Under the pieces are notes generated by a model, which saw nothing but the letters and a program-made list of their open reading frames with translations, was not told the origin of the DNA and made no database searches. Position numbers and translations under genes: made by a program. Positions 11,746 to 21,447 of a stretch of 64,000 nt of DNA are shown here, piece by piece. Each line of letters begins with the position of its first letter. Within the stretch, counting starts at the first letter, position 1. The stretch spans positions 186,001 to 250,000 of the forward strand of contig WSYJ01000151.1 of NCBI GenBank assembly GCA_020186115.1. The letters run 5' to 3'. Source of the DNA: Histomonas meleagridis (taxonomy: Eukaryota; Parabasalia; Tritrichomonadida; Dientamoebidae).

Positions 11746-14139
11746 ATGTTTGTTCGATGCATAATGTATCAAAATGAGAAACGAACTCCAAAAGATTTTA
11801 TCTTCGAATTCGACAGAGTCCTTCACGAGCTCGAGCAGCTTGCAGAGCAGGTAGCGGTGCACAAGAAGAAATTCGAATATTCAGTCAATCAATTTCGACG
11901 TTTTCTTACACATTTTACCATTTCCGCACGTTCCACGTCACCGATCACTGCATGCGAAAACAGTGCAATTCACGACATATTTTCTAAGCTCAATGAGTTA
12001 AATCGTTTACTTACACATCATCAATCAAATTGTTGGGCACAAACAACACTCGAATATCCAATCAATTCAATACCATTGCAACTTTGTAACATTGCACAAA
12101 ACCTTCGGAATTCAACTTATCATTTAGATCCAGAAGGATCCTTATTTTTCGAGCCTGATCCACAGAAATGGGTACAGTTTCATATATTAGATCTGAAAGC
12201 TATTTCAGTATCATTTCATAATTACATTAATTCCAATGGAAATGAAGATGTTGTTTCATTAATGAATGCACGCTTACGTTCAATCAACATATTCCTCAAG
12301 CAGTATGAAAACGAATCAATTATTGCTCCTGGCATCCGAATATTTTCGCCTATTCCAGTCCATTATCAGTCATGGCGCGTCAAATATTCTGACTTTGATC
12401 CCAAGGAAGAAATTGGCTCTGGGATTTCTGCTAATGTATATTATGGATTTGATAAACGCACTGGGAATGAAGTTGCCATCAAAAAACTTAAGTTCAAAGA
12501 GTTAACGGGCGCCGAGCTAAACGTCTTCCAGCGGGAAGTTATCGTTCTGTCAACTGCCATTCATCCAACGCTTGTCGGTTTTGTGGGTGCCACCGATACG
12601 CCTCCATATTGTATTATCACAGAGTGGATGTCAGGCGGGACGTTATATCAAGAATTACAACAGAATAAACGTCTTAACCCTACGATGCGTACGATAGCTG
12701 CGTTTGACATTGCACGTGGAATGGAATTCTTACATTCGCGTCATATTATTCATCGCGACCTCAAGTCGTTAAACGTCTTATTTGATTCCAAAGGATTTGC
12801 ACATATATGTGACTTTGGGTTTTCACGTAATGAAGATGACGTAATGACTGGTAATGTCGGGACGCCCCATTGGATGGCACCTGAGTTATTGGGATGTAGT
12901 GTTAATTATACGTCTAAAGTCGACGTGTATTCATATGGAATACTTTTATGGGAAATTGTAAGCGAAAGTTTACCATATGAAGGAATGGCATCGTTACAAA
13001 TTGTCCAACAAGTTTACATTAATAATTTACGCCCACAAATACCAAAGAATGCGCCAACGGCAGTAAAAGAACTGATCAAGAAATGTTGGGATAGAAATCC
13101 AGACGTTAGGCCGACGTTTAAAGAAATTGTTTCAATGTTTCAATCAGGGAAAATTCTATTTAATGGCGCAAATCATGACGAGTTCATGCGATATGTGAAT
13201 GATAAAATAGGAAACGACGAAAAGAATAATGAAATAGAATTAGAAAATAAGTTAAACAAATCAGAAAGTATAGAAGATATAGTAAAAACATTACAAAAAA
13301 ATGGAATACCTTCAAACTTACAAGAGAAATGTTGGGAACTAATCGAATGTTGTACCAATTCCCCAGAATATGTAGCTAAGGCTGCAATTTTGTTCTTGAA
13401 AACTCCTTTAAAAACTAAAGCGGCATCATTACTGAGATCATTACCAATGGGATCGTTGTCTCCGAAAGAAAGCGCTTCGATTGCAGAGCTAATCCCAAGT
13501 GGTTCAGATGAATTCGATGATGATATTGCAATTACTGCTTGTAAAAATGGGGCTGCTGATGCAATAGCTGTGTACGCAGTTTCTTTAATACATGTTAAAC
13601 TTGCGTTGGAATTGGTGGTAAAACAAGGAGTGGACGTAATGTTGAAAGCTGCCGTTGCCGATCGTTGTGTTCAAGGTGTTTATTCGAATGATGAATCTTT
13701 GGCTTGTATATCATTAAGATGTTTGATTAGTATTGGCGAATTTAGAAGAATTCCTTTTAACGCAATTCAAAAGTTCTTGAATACAGAAGATAACGGGTTA
13801 AAGGATTGTATATTCACTGCTATAATGGCGGCTTCGAAAGAACAAAATGTTTCAAATGAAATTATGGACTTCTTGTTAAAAGAAGTAGAAAAGAATTCTA
13901 TAGCTGTCCCCGCATTGTTGGCAATATGTAGAGATGAGAAGGTGGCGTTGTATGTGCTGGAACGAATGAGCAATTATTCATTTGATGAGGAAATCATTTT
14001 AAAGTTGATGTTTTTGATGTGTCAAAACCGCGCGCTGCATTCAAATGTATTGAATGCGTTGGAACTTTTTAAATTCAACGATAAAAACTATGAAAATGTT
14101 GCGTTAGAGTTAATGAATTATATTAAGTCTTTAACATAA
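11746..14139 (+). CDS. TKL-type protein kinase with C-terminal helical-repeat region
   Basis: The protein is 797 residues from the ATG at 11746; an in-frame ATG at 11764 is an alternative. A helical N-terminal region (about 1-205) precedes a complete kinase domain of tyrosine-kinase-like class. Its landmarks are the glycine loop GSGISANVYYG (about 225-234), VAIKK with the ATP-binding lysine near 246, HRDLKSLNVL (catalytic Asp near 338), DFGFS (356-360), GTPHWMAPE (372-380) and the conserved Arg of PDVRPTF. All catalytic residues are present, so it should be active on Ser/Thr. Residues about 490-797 look like an alpha-solenoid (ARM/HEAT-like). Such kinases form a large family in trichomonads; substrates are unknown. 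CCGTTA, the complement of TAACGG, lies 18 nt upstream of the start. Confidence 0.9.
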   Translation: MFVRCIMYQNEKRTPKDFIFEFDRVLHELEQLAEQVAVHKKKFEYSVNQFRRFLTHFTISARSTSPITACENSAIHDIFSKLNELNRLLTHHQSNCWAQTTLEYPINSIPLQLCNIAQNLRNSTYHLDPEGSLFFEPDPQKWVQFHILDLKAISVSFHNYINSNGNEDVVSLMNARLRSINIFLKQYENESIIAPGIRIFSPIPVHYQSWRVKYSDFDPKEEIGSGISANVYYGFDKRTGNEVAIKKLKFKELTGAELNVFQREVIVLSTAIHPTLVGFVGATDTPPYCIITEWMSGGTLYQELQQNKRLNPTMRTIAAFDIARGMEFLHSRHIIHRDLKSLNVLFDSKGFAHICDFGFSRNEDDVMTGNVGTPHWMAPELLGCSVNYTSKVDVYSYGILLWEIVSESLPYEGMASLQIVQQVYINNLRPQIPKNAPTAVKELIKKCWDRNPDVRPTFKEIVSMFQSGKILFNGANHDEFMRYVNDKIGNDEKNNEIELENKLNKSESIEDIVKTLQKNGIPSNLQEKCWELIECCTNSPEYVAKAAILFLKTPLKTKAASLLRSLPMGSLSPKESASIAELIPSGSDEFDDDIAITACKNGAADAIAVYAVSLIHVKLALELVVKQGVDVMLKAAVADRCVQGVYSNDESLACISLRCLISIGEFRRIPFNAIQKFLNTEDNGLKDCIFTAIMAASKEQNVSNEIMDFLLKEVEKNSIAVPALLAICRDEKVALYVLERMSNYSFDEEIILKLMFLMCQNRALHSNVLNALELFKFNDKNYENVALELMNYIKSLT

Positions 14140-14170
14140 TATTTGTTTGTAAACAAAAATAGAAATAGTT

Positions 14171-14857
14171 TTATTTATTTATATCATATGTATATTTATT
14201 TATTAAATAGGGACTAACGAATTGTGATAAAGTTTCGTCTTTCTGTAGAAAATTAATTATGTTTTCCGCAGTTAATGTGCATCCATTCGGTTCATCTGTT
14301 AAAATTATTGATTTCTTTAGTATTATTAGAAGTAAATGATAAAGAAATTCAAATAAAGAATGAGTTGCAGTATGATGAATAGATAATTTGATCTGTCGGA
14401 TTTGTAGCAAAAATATAATTCTTCGTTTAATTTCATATTCATGCGGAAGTCGATGAAGTTCTTTCGATGAATATGTCATTATATCATTGTTCAAAAAATC
14501 AGGTGATTCTGTTCGAGGATAAGGAACTTGTTGTTTTGGGTTTATTTTTGGTTTAAATCCTGGTGGTGGAATTGATGAAAAATGTGCATTAAAAATAATT
14601 GCTCTAACAAATTCATTATGAAGAAGTTTTGCTTCATTTGTCGTTAAACATTCTTCCATGGTTTCATCAAAGTATTTTTTATTACATTTTCTATGTAGAA
14701 AATCATTAAATGTTGTCCAATATTTTGGGTTATCAACCAAATTTAATAATTTTTCTTTTATTCCCAGAACGTCTTTTCGGCAAGACAACAACGCTTGTTG
14801 TTCTTTCATCATTCCATTTAAAAATACCCTTTCATCAAGTTCTCTTTTATCGCTCAT
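14171..14857 (-). CDS. SAGA-Tad1/Ada1-like (TADA1/HFI1) subunit
   Basis: The 228-residue protein has, near residues 36-95, the pattern LVDNPKYWTTFNDFLHRK...FDETMEECLTTNEAKLLHNEFVRAIIFNA. This matches the start of TADA1/Ada1 proteins: LGDN..QYW..L..W....I...EFD.....LL......LHN.F..AIL. Ada1 is a structural, histone-fold-containing subunit of the SAGA coactivator that holds together the TBP-regulating core, so a nuclear transcription role is inferred. The proline-rich middle (PPPGFKPKINPKQQVPYPR) and the helical C-terminus are also typical of the family. It is divergently transcribed from the gene at 14915 with only 57 bp between starts, so the two share a promoter region containing CAACGG. Confidence 0.7.
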   Translation of the reverse strand: MSDKRELDERVFLNGMMKEQQALLSCRKDVLGIKEKLLNLVDNPKYWTTFNDFLHRKCNKKYFDETMEECLTTNEAKLLHNEFVRAIIFNAHFSSIPPPGFKPKINPKQQVPYPRTESPDFLNNDIMTYSSKELHRLPHEYEIKRRIIFLLQIRQIKLSIHHTATHSLFEFLYHLLLIILKKSIILTDEPNGCTLTAENIINFLQKDETLSQFVSPYLINKYTYDINK

Positions 14858-14914
14858 TGTTTACAACGGATTTATTTTTCAATAGTTTATAAAATGTATT
14901 GACGTTCAAAAGTA
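14858..14914. promoter_or_regulatory. Short divergent promoter, Ada1-like gene / 14915 gene
   Basis: Only 57 bp separate the two start codons. CAACGG at 14864-14869 fits the Myb-core pattern seen at other starts in the window, and TGACGTTCAAAAGTA lies just before the ATG at 14915. No TATA-like spacing is evident beyond general AT-richness. Confidence 0.45.
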
Positions 14915-16759
14915 ATGATTGAATTTAAAGAAGCACCTCCTCCAAAGCTTCCAAACAATGTTAAAAATTCGAGGCGAACAATTGCAAACATATACCCAGA
15001 TGAATCTATTCTTTATACTTTGGTATCTACAAATAAAACAGAAATTCAATTGGTAAAAGCAAATGGTGAAACTATAACAGTAATTTCTTTTAATGCTTAC
15101 ATGGATATTGTCTCAGCTGATTTATCCCCAGATTTTGAACTCGTAACATACACAGAAAGAATCAGCGGTAAAAAAGAAAATAATTTTGCTTTCCGAACAA
15201 CCCTTTGTCAAATACATTCGTTTGAGAGAGTCAAAGTTGTGGAAAACGCTAATCCTATACATTCTTTTTTCCTTGAAAAAATTAATTTTTTGTATCAAAT
15301 CGTTACAATAATCGGATCTAAAATAACACATCATCATGTAAGCTTTGTTAACAAGAAAATACGAATTAAACAATATAGAAATAACATCAATTTAGCAGGA
15401 TGTATGAAATGGTTTTATTGTCAACCACATAATTTCTTTTTTGCCATTTTATCTCAATCCGTAAAAGTATTTAAGCTTGTCAATACAGGAGCCCAAATAT
15501 TATCTTATCCTTATAATTCTAAAAAATCATCACTTCTTCCAACGCAACTTGCACTCATGCCTACATATCCTAGTAACTTACCACACTACCGTTTTTCCCG
15601 TAACATTTGTTATTGCCTCCCATTTAAAAATGATTTTGGCATCATCGAGCAACTTTATTCAGACGAATTCAAAAATTTGACTTTTTCAGTGTCAACCGTC
15701 GTGAAGCCGTTTAGTCAAGTCTATGAAGTTGAAGGAGTTGATCCTGGACTTCCTCTTAACTTTATGTGTTATGGTTTATTAGTTTTTCCTTTTGTTGTTA
15801 ATTCGTTTATATATATGATCAACTTTTCTAATTCACCTCCATCAGTTCATATCCTTCCAAAAGTTCTTGCAAAAGGGCCATCAAGTAATTGTACCATTTC
15901 CATTGGCACTTCAAATTACATTGTTGATATTGTTACACGCAAAACGTTTCTATGTAATTTATCAATATGTGATATCAAAGAAAAACTTGACTTTTCAGAC
16001 AAATCTCTTCTCCATGTATTTGCTACAATATATGGGAAACTTCCCCAGCATTTTTCTTTACCATGGCTTTTAAATCAATTACCAGATGACATTGCAAACA
16101 TTCGTTACTTTATCAACTCATCCCTTAACATTGGGCTCAAACTAAAGTATTGTCTTCGTAATACTGTTTCCAAACATTCTCATCGTCGTGTAGAAGATCT
16201 TCTAATGAGCAAAGTTCCACTCACGGCTTCAGAGATTTCATTTCTCAATAGCATTGATGCTGATTTCCCATCTGCAGGACCTACAAGTCGAGTTGAATCG
16301 TTCTATAATTTTCTTGTTTGTTCGAAGCATACAAAAATTCAGAACCCCATTGAAAAAGGTATTCAACTTCTATCATTCCAAAACCGCTTCATAACCGTCG
16401 TGCGACAAGGACTTGACGAATGGAAAGAGAAATATAAACCAAGCTTACTTCGACAAATGATCATATACACGATTTTACTTAACGAAACTGAAATGCTTTC
16501 AACACCTGCGGTCCCGTGTTTGAAAGAAGAATGTCAGGAACTCGCATATGAGATTTGTACAGATACACTCTTGCGTCAAATGGAAGATAGTGGACTTATC
16601 GATAGGTGCTCGGGTGATGCAAGATATTGGACTGGAAGATTGGGCGAAGAAGACGATGAAAGTGTAAGTGAGAATGGATCTCATAGCTCTGAGTCGAATT
16701 GGAGACAATCAGAAATATCAAATGATGAAATGTCAGCTTTGACTTCATTCGGATTGTAA
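14915..16759 (+). CDS. Propeller-plus-helical protein, possibly GSAP/pigeon-like
   Basis: The protein has 614 residues. The first about 390 look like beta-propeller blades (alternating hydrophobic strands such as ILYTLVSTNKTEIQLV and DIVSADLSPDFELVTYTE). The rest is helical and ends in an acidic/serine tail (GEEDDESVSENGSHSSESN). This architecture and the TxxEISFLN-type helical segment faintly resemble gamma-secretase-activating protein (pigeon), but the identity is too weak to assert by eye. No catalytic motif, signal peptide or membrane span is seen. It shares a 57-bp divergent promoter with the Ada1-like gene. Confidence 0.4.
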   Translation: MIEFKEAPPPKLPNNVKNSRRTIANIYPDESILYTLVSTNKTEIQLVKANGETITVISFNAYMDIVSADLSPDFELVTYTERISGKKENNFAFRTTLCQIHSFERVKVVENANPIHSFFLEKINFLYQIVTIIGSKITHHHVSFVNKKIRIKQYRNNINLAGCMKWFYCQPHNFFFAILSQSVKVFKLVNTGAQILSYPYNSKKSSLLPTQLALMPTYPSNLPHYRFSRNICYCLPFKNDFGIIEQLYSDEFKNLTFSVSTVVKPFSQVYEVEGVDPGLPLNFMCYGLLVFPFVVNSFIYMINFSNSPPSVHILPKVLAKGPSSNCTISIGTSNYIVDIVTRKTFLCNLSICDIKEKLDFSDKSLLHVFATIYGKLPQHFSLPWLLNQLPDDIANIRYFINSSLNIGLKLKYCLRNTVSKHSHRRVEDLLMSKVPLTASEISFLNSIDADFPSAGPTSRVESFYNFLVCSKHTKIQNPIEKGIQLLSFQNRFITVVRQGLDEWKEKYKPSLLRQMIIYTILLNETEMLSTPAVPCLKEECQELAYEICTDTLLRQMEDSGLIDRCSGDARYWTGRLGEEDDESVSENGSHSSESNWRQSEISNDEMSALTSFGL

Positions 16760-17034
16760 TTAGTTTCTTGAATAAAATATATACTATCTTTAATTAGAAA
16801 AGTAAATTGTTTGTAAACATTAACTTCATGAAACGTTTGTGTAATTCTGGTTTTTAGACATTAATTAAAGTCCAAATTTTGATATCAAAATATTTTTTTT
16901 TTTTTGGTAAGAATTTATATAATGACGATAATTTTACAGTGCATTTCTTTTTAATTAGCAAGTAAAGTTATAATATATTTTTAAACAGCTTTTATAAGAA
17001 CTTTTTTAACAAAGGATTAAAAAACCGCCACATT

Positions 17035-17040
17035 AACGGT
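17035..17040 (+). promoter_or_regulatory. AACGGT motif and pyrimidine-rich leader of RPL13A
   Basis: TTAACGGT lies 25 nt upstream of the chosen ATG at 17065 and is followed by the pyrimidine tract CCTTCCTTTTCCTC directly before the start. The tract resembles the TOP-like leaders of ribosomal protein genes; function is inferred. Confidence 0.5.
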
Positions 17041-17064
17041 TTCGGTTTGGCCTTCCTTTTCCTC

Positions 17065-17661
17065 ATGTCGATTGTTATTGACGGAAAGGGCCATGTTTCT
17101 GGTCGCTTAGCAGGTGTTATTGCAAAGCAATTGCTCAACGGAAGGAAAATCGTTGTTGTTCGTGCCGAAAGTATCGTTACAACTGGTGATCACCGCTTCA
17201 ATTATCACAAGTACCGCCGTTTCTTAAGAAAGACAACCAACTCAAACCCACGCCACGGTCCATTCCATGAACGTGCCCCAGCCGAAATCTTCGCACGTAC
17301 AGTTCGCGGCATGGTTAATTATAAGACAGCTCGTGGTGCTGCTGCTTTTGCAAGGCTTAAGGTTTACGAAGGCATCCCAGAGAAGTACGAAGGTGTTAAG
17401 AAGCTTGTTGTTCCAACTGCACTCCGTGTTGTTGCAATCCGTACTGATCGCCCAGTTACAACACTCGGAAAGATATCAACAACATTCGGCTGGAAGTATG
17501 GACATGTTGTCAAAGCACTCGAAGAAAAGAGAATCGCCAAAGCTGCTGAATTACACGAAGCCAAGAAAGCCGAAAAGGAAAAGAAGCAACGTGCCATTGC
17601 CGCTGCCAACAAGCAGCTCGGTGAAGCAGCTGTTAAATTCCTTGAAACATACGTCGAGTAA
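17065..17661 (+). CDS. RPL13A: 60S ribosomal protein L13A (uL13)
   Basis: The protein is 198 residues from the ATG at 17065 (MSIVIDGKGHVSGRLAGVIAK), close to the roughly 200-residue eukaryotic uL13. Clear family blocks are DGKGHVSGRLA, the GPFHERAPAEIFARTVRGMV block, KTARGAAAFARLKVYEGIP and the lysine-rich C-terminal helix. It is a structural protein of the large subunit near the exit tunnel. The upstream in-frame TTG at 17047 would add six hydrophobic residues and is rejected because the downstream ATG gives the family N-terminus. Codon use is richer in G and C than its neighbours (GCC, CGT, AAG), as expected for a highly expressed gene. Confidence 0.97.
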   Translation: MSIVIDGKGHVSGRLAGVIAKQLLNGRKIVVVRAESIVTTGDHRFNYHKYRRFLRKTTNSNPRHGPFHERAPAEIFARTVRGMVNYKTARGAAAFARLKVYEGIPEKYEGVKKLVVPTALRVVAIRTDRPVTTLGKISTTFGWKYGHVVKALEEKRIAKAAELHEAKKAEKEKKQRAIAAANKQLGEAAVKFLETYVE

Positions 17662-17849
17662 ACTTGCTTGCATTCACCAGTTTTGACACTTTTGGAATGT
17701 TTCCACTTTCCGAATAAACAATTCAAAGTCTCTTATCGGCTTTAAACGGTTCCGAAATTTGTTTCATTTGAAGAAATTAATTTTTTTACTGATACGAAAT
17801 CTTAAAAAAAAAATTTATTTTACAGTAAACAATTTGTTGTGTTTCAGTT

Positions 17850-20090
17850 TTACATTAATTCTTTCATAATGTTTTCGATGATGGAATCCCAGTCCGTTTG
17901 CGGGTCCTCATTGATCAAGTAGCACAAAGCCTTCTCTATCACAAGTTCCCATTTGTCTTCATCGTCAGGTGCTCTTGTTCTGACACATGCGATAATAAAT
18001 GCTGTGACAAAATGTTCTCTTTTCAGTCCTTTGGAGTCACTTGGTATTGGGTATCCGCACGATGCTTGCAAATTTCTTTCGTTTGTCCACGAGCCATTTG
18101 CATTTTGTAATTGCATCACTCGCAACAAGAAAAACGGTTTCTTGCCACTTTTGCTTACAATAACCGTTTTATGTTGCGGCTGTACAAAAGTGTTCAAGTT
18201 GACAACGATTGGATTTGCCCTTGCTGTTGCTGTACCAAAGAACGCCCTCTGTCTTTGTTCATTATTTTGGTTTTGTTGTCCATTGTTATTATTTTTATTA
18301 CTAGAAAATTCGAGAATTACATCGTCACCTTTGAACATGTTTCGCGGTGTTCGCCTTATCGGATTTCTGATCTGGTGAATGCGCCTAAATGGGCGTATAG
18401 GGAATGGGAATGGCCGTGGGCGAAGATGAGGCGGCGCCGGCGGTTGTATCGGTAACGGCATCGGTTGCGGCGGTTGTTCTGGCGGTTTCGGCGGTTCTTC
18501 CTCTTTTTCACCGATCCAACCGACGCCGTATTTGCTGACGCGCGAATCAACGTGCGAAACATCGCCTTCAACTTCTTCGTCGCGCTCAAAGGTGATAACG
18601 GACGCATTGTCGGGCGTTAGAATTTGGTTTGCTATGGAAATTTCAAGCGCTTCTTCCGGTGAAGAATTTTTCATCTTTTCAAATGCCCAAAGACTATGAA
18701 GTATTGGAAGCTGCGATTGGATCACTGGCAACGAGATCTCCACGTTGAGGTATTTGATCTTGACTTGCTTGATTTCTTCGATATTGTCTTCGATGGAAAG
18801 ATATGACGATATGACATCTCCTGGTAAGAATGATGGAAGAGTGATTTCGTTTTCGCCAATGCAGAGCTTGGCATTGTCCAATGGCTTCGAGGCTGTCATT
18901 TTGATGATGGAAAGAAGAGATGAAATAATTGATGATTCATCAGATGGTACATAATATCCTCCTTTCACCTGCGCAAGCTCTTTGAACTCGCCGATTGAAA
19001 ACGTGTCCATAAAGAAATGGATATGATCTGGTGATAGTTGAATATCATCATTTAATGATGAACCAAAAATAATAATTACGGACTCCATGGCATTGCTGTC
19101 TATTTTTTGGGTGGCTTTTGTATAGACATTTTCGAAGGTTTCAGTTTCATTTTCCCCACTTCCGCCATGAAGAAAGTCAAGAACGGTTTTGCGGTTTTCG
19201 TCGGTTAATTCAATTGGACATTCAAAAAGTTGACGATGCGCTTCGCCAAATGTGGAAATGTTGAAGCGGCAGCCATGCGGAACAGAGAGGACAAAGAACT
19301 CGATTGCGCGCATGGCAAGTGACGTTTGCGAGCTGGTCATTTGGAGACCGTTTTCAAGCAAAATTGTAAATTGTGATGGATGACTTCTCATGACACGAGG
19401 TGTTGGAGAGATCATTCTAAGGTATAAGCGATTGTTGAAGTGTTGATAAAGACATTTTCCAACTAAGGTTTCAAGTGTGATAACCATGCGTATCGGTTTT
19501 AGCATTGAAATTGAATCAGATGTAACAAGACCTTTCGCAACATCAATTTGTGAATCAATGGAAGGAGTTGTTATCGATTTGATTTTTGAATTATCTGTAA
19601 TATCAAATCGAAGTTTAAGTGGAGGAGGATTCAAGTTAACTTGAAGGTCTTCAGGAATACCAACGATGGATGTAGGTAGAATCATAAGGTATCCATTGTG
19701 TGTAGGTGTTAATCCGAATACAAAATAAAGAGCAATCTTGCAAACTTCTTTAGGTGCTAAAGCTCCTATATCAATTCGAATTTCGTTTTTGTCGTTTGCT
19801 TGTGCCATTACTGCAAAATCACTTTGTGCCAATGCATCATCATATTCAATTTTTGCTGATTCATCTTTTGAAACTCTTGATGTTATTTTTTGCCCTCCAA
19901 AATTGACCTTAAATGATGTGGTACATACTCCAGAAGGAAGAGGAAATGTGAATGATGTTTCAACAGGATGATCTTGTTTATTTTCAAAAGTTCCTTTGAA
20001 GGCAGCACGACACACACCATCTTTTATGTGACCAACAAGACGCAGTTCTTGAACTGGTTGAACTTCACCTGTTAACAGAGATGCTTTCAT
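17850..20090 (-). CDS. VIT and VWA-like domain protein (VWA5A/ITIH-like)
   Basis: The 746-residue protein opens with a VIT domain (about 1-145). Its core reads FKGTFENKQDHPVETSFTFPLPSGVCTTSFKVNFGGQKI, followed by APKEVCKIALYFVFGL. A von Willebrand A-like fold follows (about 230-390), but the metal-binding DxSxS is replaced by ENGLQMTSS, so the MIDAS is probably lost. Residues about 520-585 are low complexity, proline-rich and then arginine-rich. The C-terminus (about 640-746, LQNANGSWTNERNLQ...REHFVTAFIIACVRTR...WELVIEKALCYLINE) matches the tail module of VWA5-type proteins. These act as intracellular scaffolds in protists; the partner is unknown. The gene converges on RPL13A. No signal peptide is present, so it is probably cytosolic. 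Confidence 0.82.
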   Translation of the reverse strand: MKASLLTGEVQPVQELRLVGHIKDGVCRAAFKGTFENKQDHPVETSFTFPLPSGVCTTSFKVNFGGQKITSRVSKDESAKIEYDDALAQSDFAVMAQANDKNEIRIDIGALAPKEVCKIALYFVFGLTPTHNGYLMILPTSIVGIPEDLQVNLNPPPLKLRFDITDNSKIKSITTPSIDSQIDVAKGLVTSDSISMLKPIRMVITLETLVGKCLYQHFNNRLYLRMISPTPRVMRSHPSQFTILLENGLQMTSSQTSLAMRAIEFFVLSVPHGCRFNISTFGEAHRQLFECPIELTDENRKTVLDFLHGGSGENETETFENVYTKATQKIDSNAMESVIIIFGSSLNDDIQLSPDHIHFFMDTFSIGEFKELAQVKGGYYVPSDESSIISSLLSIIKMTASKPLDNAKLCIGENEITLPSFLPGDVISSYLSIEDNIEEIKQVKIKYLNVEISLPVIQSQLPILHSLWAFEKMKNSSPEEALEISIANQILTPDNASVITFERDEEVEGDVSHVDSRVSKYGVGWIGEKEEEPPKPPEQPPQPMPLPIQPPAPPHLRPRPFPFPIRPFRRIHQIRNPIRRTPRNMFKGDDVILEFSSNKNNNNGQQNQNNEQRQRAFFGTATARANPIVVNLNTFVQPQHKTVIVSKSGKKPFFLLRVMQLQNANGSWTNERNLQASCGYPIPSDSKGLKREHFVTAFIIACVRTRAPDDEDKWELVIEKALCYLINEDPQTDWDSIIENIMKELM

Positions 20091-20216
20091 GATGTGAAAT
20101 GAACAGAAATTTTAATTCAATTTGACAAATTTCTGAATATCTTTGATAAGTTTACGAAAATCTGTCATTTAAGGTTTTCGTGTCTTTTCATCATGCTTGG
20201 AATTGCGTTTTAGATA

Positions 20217-20758
20217 ATGATATTTTGTTATTTTTATGGGCAAATGATGAAAGACATAAAGGAATTGTCAATTGAAGAATTAGATGCTAAATATCCTAAA
20301 CAAATGATTCTTCATAGAAATCAAATTTTATCAGTTAGAAGAGATTCAATGTTAAGAAATGTTGCAACTAGAGGAACTTATAATGGAGATTTACAAATAA
20401 AGAATTTATGGATTTTTGGTAAAGCAGGTATTGGAGAATTCTCTCTTCTAAATGGGTCTACCAAGTCTCACCACTGGAGATATACCCAAAGGCATTTAAT
20501 AAGTGGTGGGACGGGTATATATTGAATGATCATAAAATTGTCTGTATAGATGACTTCCCTTGGAAAGGGGATGCATTAACTCAGCATATAAAAATTTGGG
20601 CAGACAGATACCCATTTTTAGGAGAAATAAAAGGAGGATCTATGGTAATTTATCCTGGTACATTTAGACTTATTATAACTAGTAATCATAGTATTGATGA
20701 ATGCTTCCAAAATGCTTCGGATGAAGATATTCAAGCTCTAAAACGTAGATTTAAATAA
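20217..20758 (+). pseudogene. Rep (superfamily 3 helicase domain) of a CRESS-DNA virus, truncated and frameshifted
   Basis: Frame one (20217-20525) carries the Walker A region LWIFGKAGIG near 20407, then loses sense. The expected KWWDGY motif is present near 20500 but in a different frame. Frame two (20522-20758) has Walker B VCIDDF near 20537, DRYPFLGEIKGG (the DRYP..VE.KGG block of CRESS Reps), motif C as IITSNH near 20690, and the arginine-finger-like ALKRRF at the end. The order and spacing are those of the Rep S3H helicase that unwinds DNA during rolling-circle replication. The N-terminal HUH nuclease domain (HUH and YxxK motifs) is absent, so the relic cannot be a complete Rep. A plasmid- or parvovirus-type helicase is a less likely alternative. 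Confidence 0.82.
20226..20244 (+). repeat. Left 19-bp direct repeat of the CRESS-like insertion
   Basis: TGTTATTTTTATGGGCAAA is repeated exactly at 22110-22128 in the same orientation. It may be a target-site duplication or the doubled junction of a circular genome. Confidence 0.85.
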
Positions 20759-21447
20759 GTGCAAATATTGACTACTGACGATTTATTCCTACAGTCGAGG
20801 GTAACTTTTGAAATGATCCAGTAATCAATTCATTTGACTCAATAAAGAGCCTCCTAAAAATTACTTTTAGGTACCAGTCACTTTTTGAGTTGACGACCGT
20901 TATGAGCAATTTTTTTTGGTGACGGTTGATGATCAAAATGAATTAAATATAAAAAATAAAGTATTCAATCCAAACTATCGGGCGACCGTTATGAGCAATT
21001 TCTTGTAATTTTTGCTAGGTAATATAATCTTGCTCAGGTACCACTAACGTCCTACGCAATATGAAGGCCTAGCAAAAATTATTCTTATTTTTAAACGTAC
21101 TAATATAACGGTCTTTCGAAAAATAAAATTTGAACCTGACCCCCACCTTTAGTACACTTTATACTGTTCACCTGTCTACGCCCTTTTATAAAAAAGTGCT
21201 CCGCGGAGTCGGGCTACGGCAGTTTTGTGATAAATGCACTCATTCGCCATTAGGGCTCTCTTTGAGGAAGGGGGTACCTTGGTTTAAAGAAAAAGAAAAA
21301 AAGAAAAAAGTTCTCAATTGCCCATAGAGCGAACTACGTTATTATCATATATGTGCTGAGTCGAAAAGAAAAAAACAAAATTAACCAGAAAAACCGATAG
21401 GAAAAAGAAATTATCTTAAAATCAATCGAATGGTTTACATTTCACAA
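20759..21447. other. Intergenic region of the CRESS-like element, with repeats
   Basis: The region separates the Rep relic from the capsid candidate. It carries the 19-bp direct repeat CGACCGTTATGAGCAATTT at 20894-20912 and 20983-21001, a perfect 13-bp inverted repeat at 21007-21019 and 21068-21080, and the self-complementary CTCCGCGGAG at 21199-21208. The stretch 21130-21290 is richer in G and C than its surroundings. Iteron-like direct repeats beside a stem-loop are what a rolling-circle origin would look like. The usual TAGTATTAC-like nonamer is not seen; only GGTAATATAATC at 21018-21029 is vaguely similar. A 65-codon ORF at 21130 is not supported. Confidence 0.55.

Noticed and set aside
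21130-21327. 65-codon ORF in the CRESS-like intergenic region
   Set aside because: It overlaps the palindrome CTCCGCGGAG and a low-complexity lysine end; better explained as non-coding viral region.
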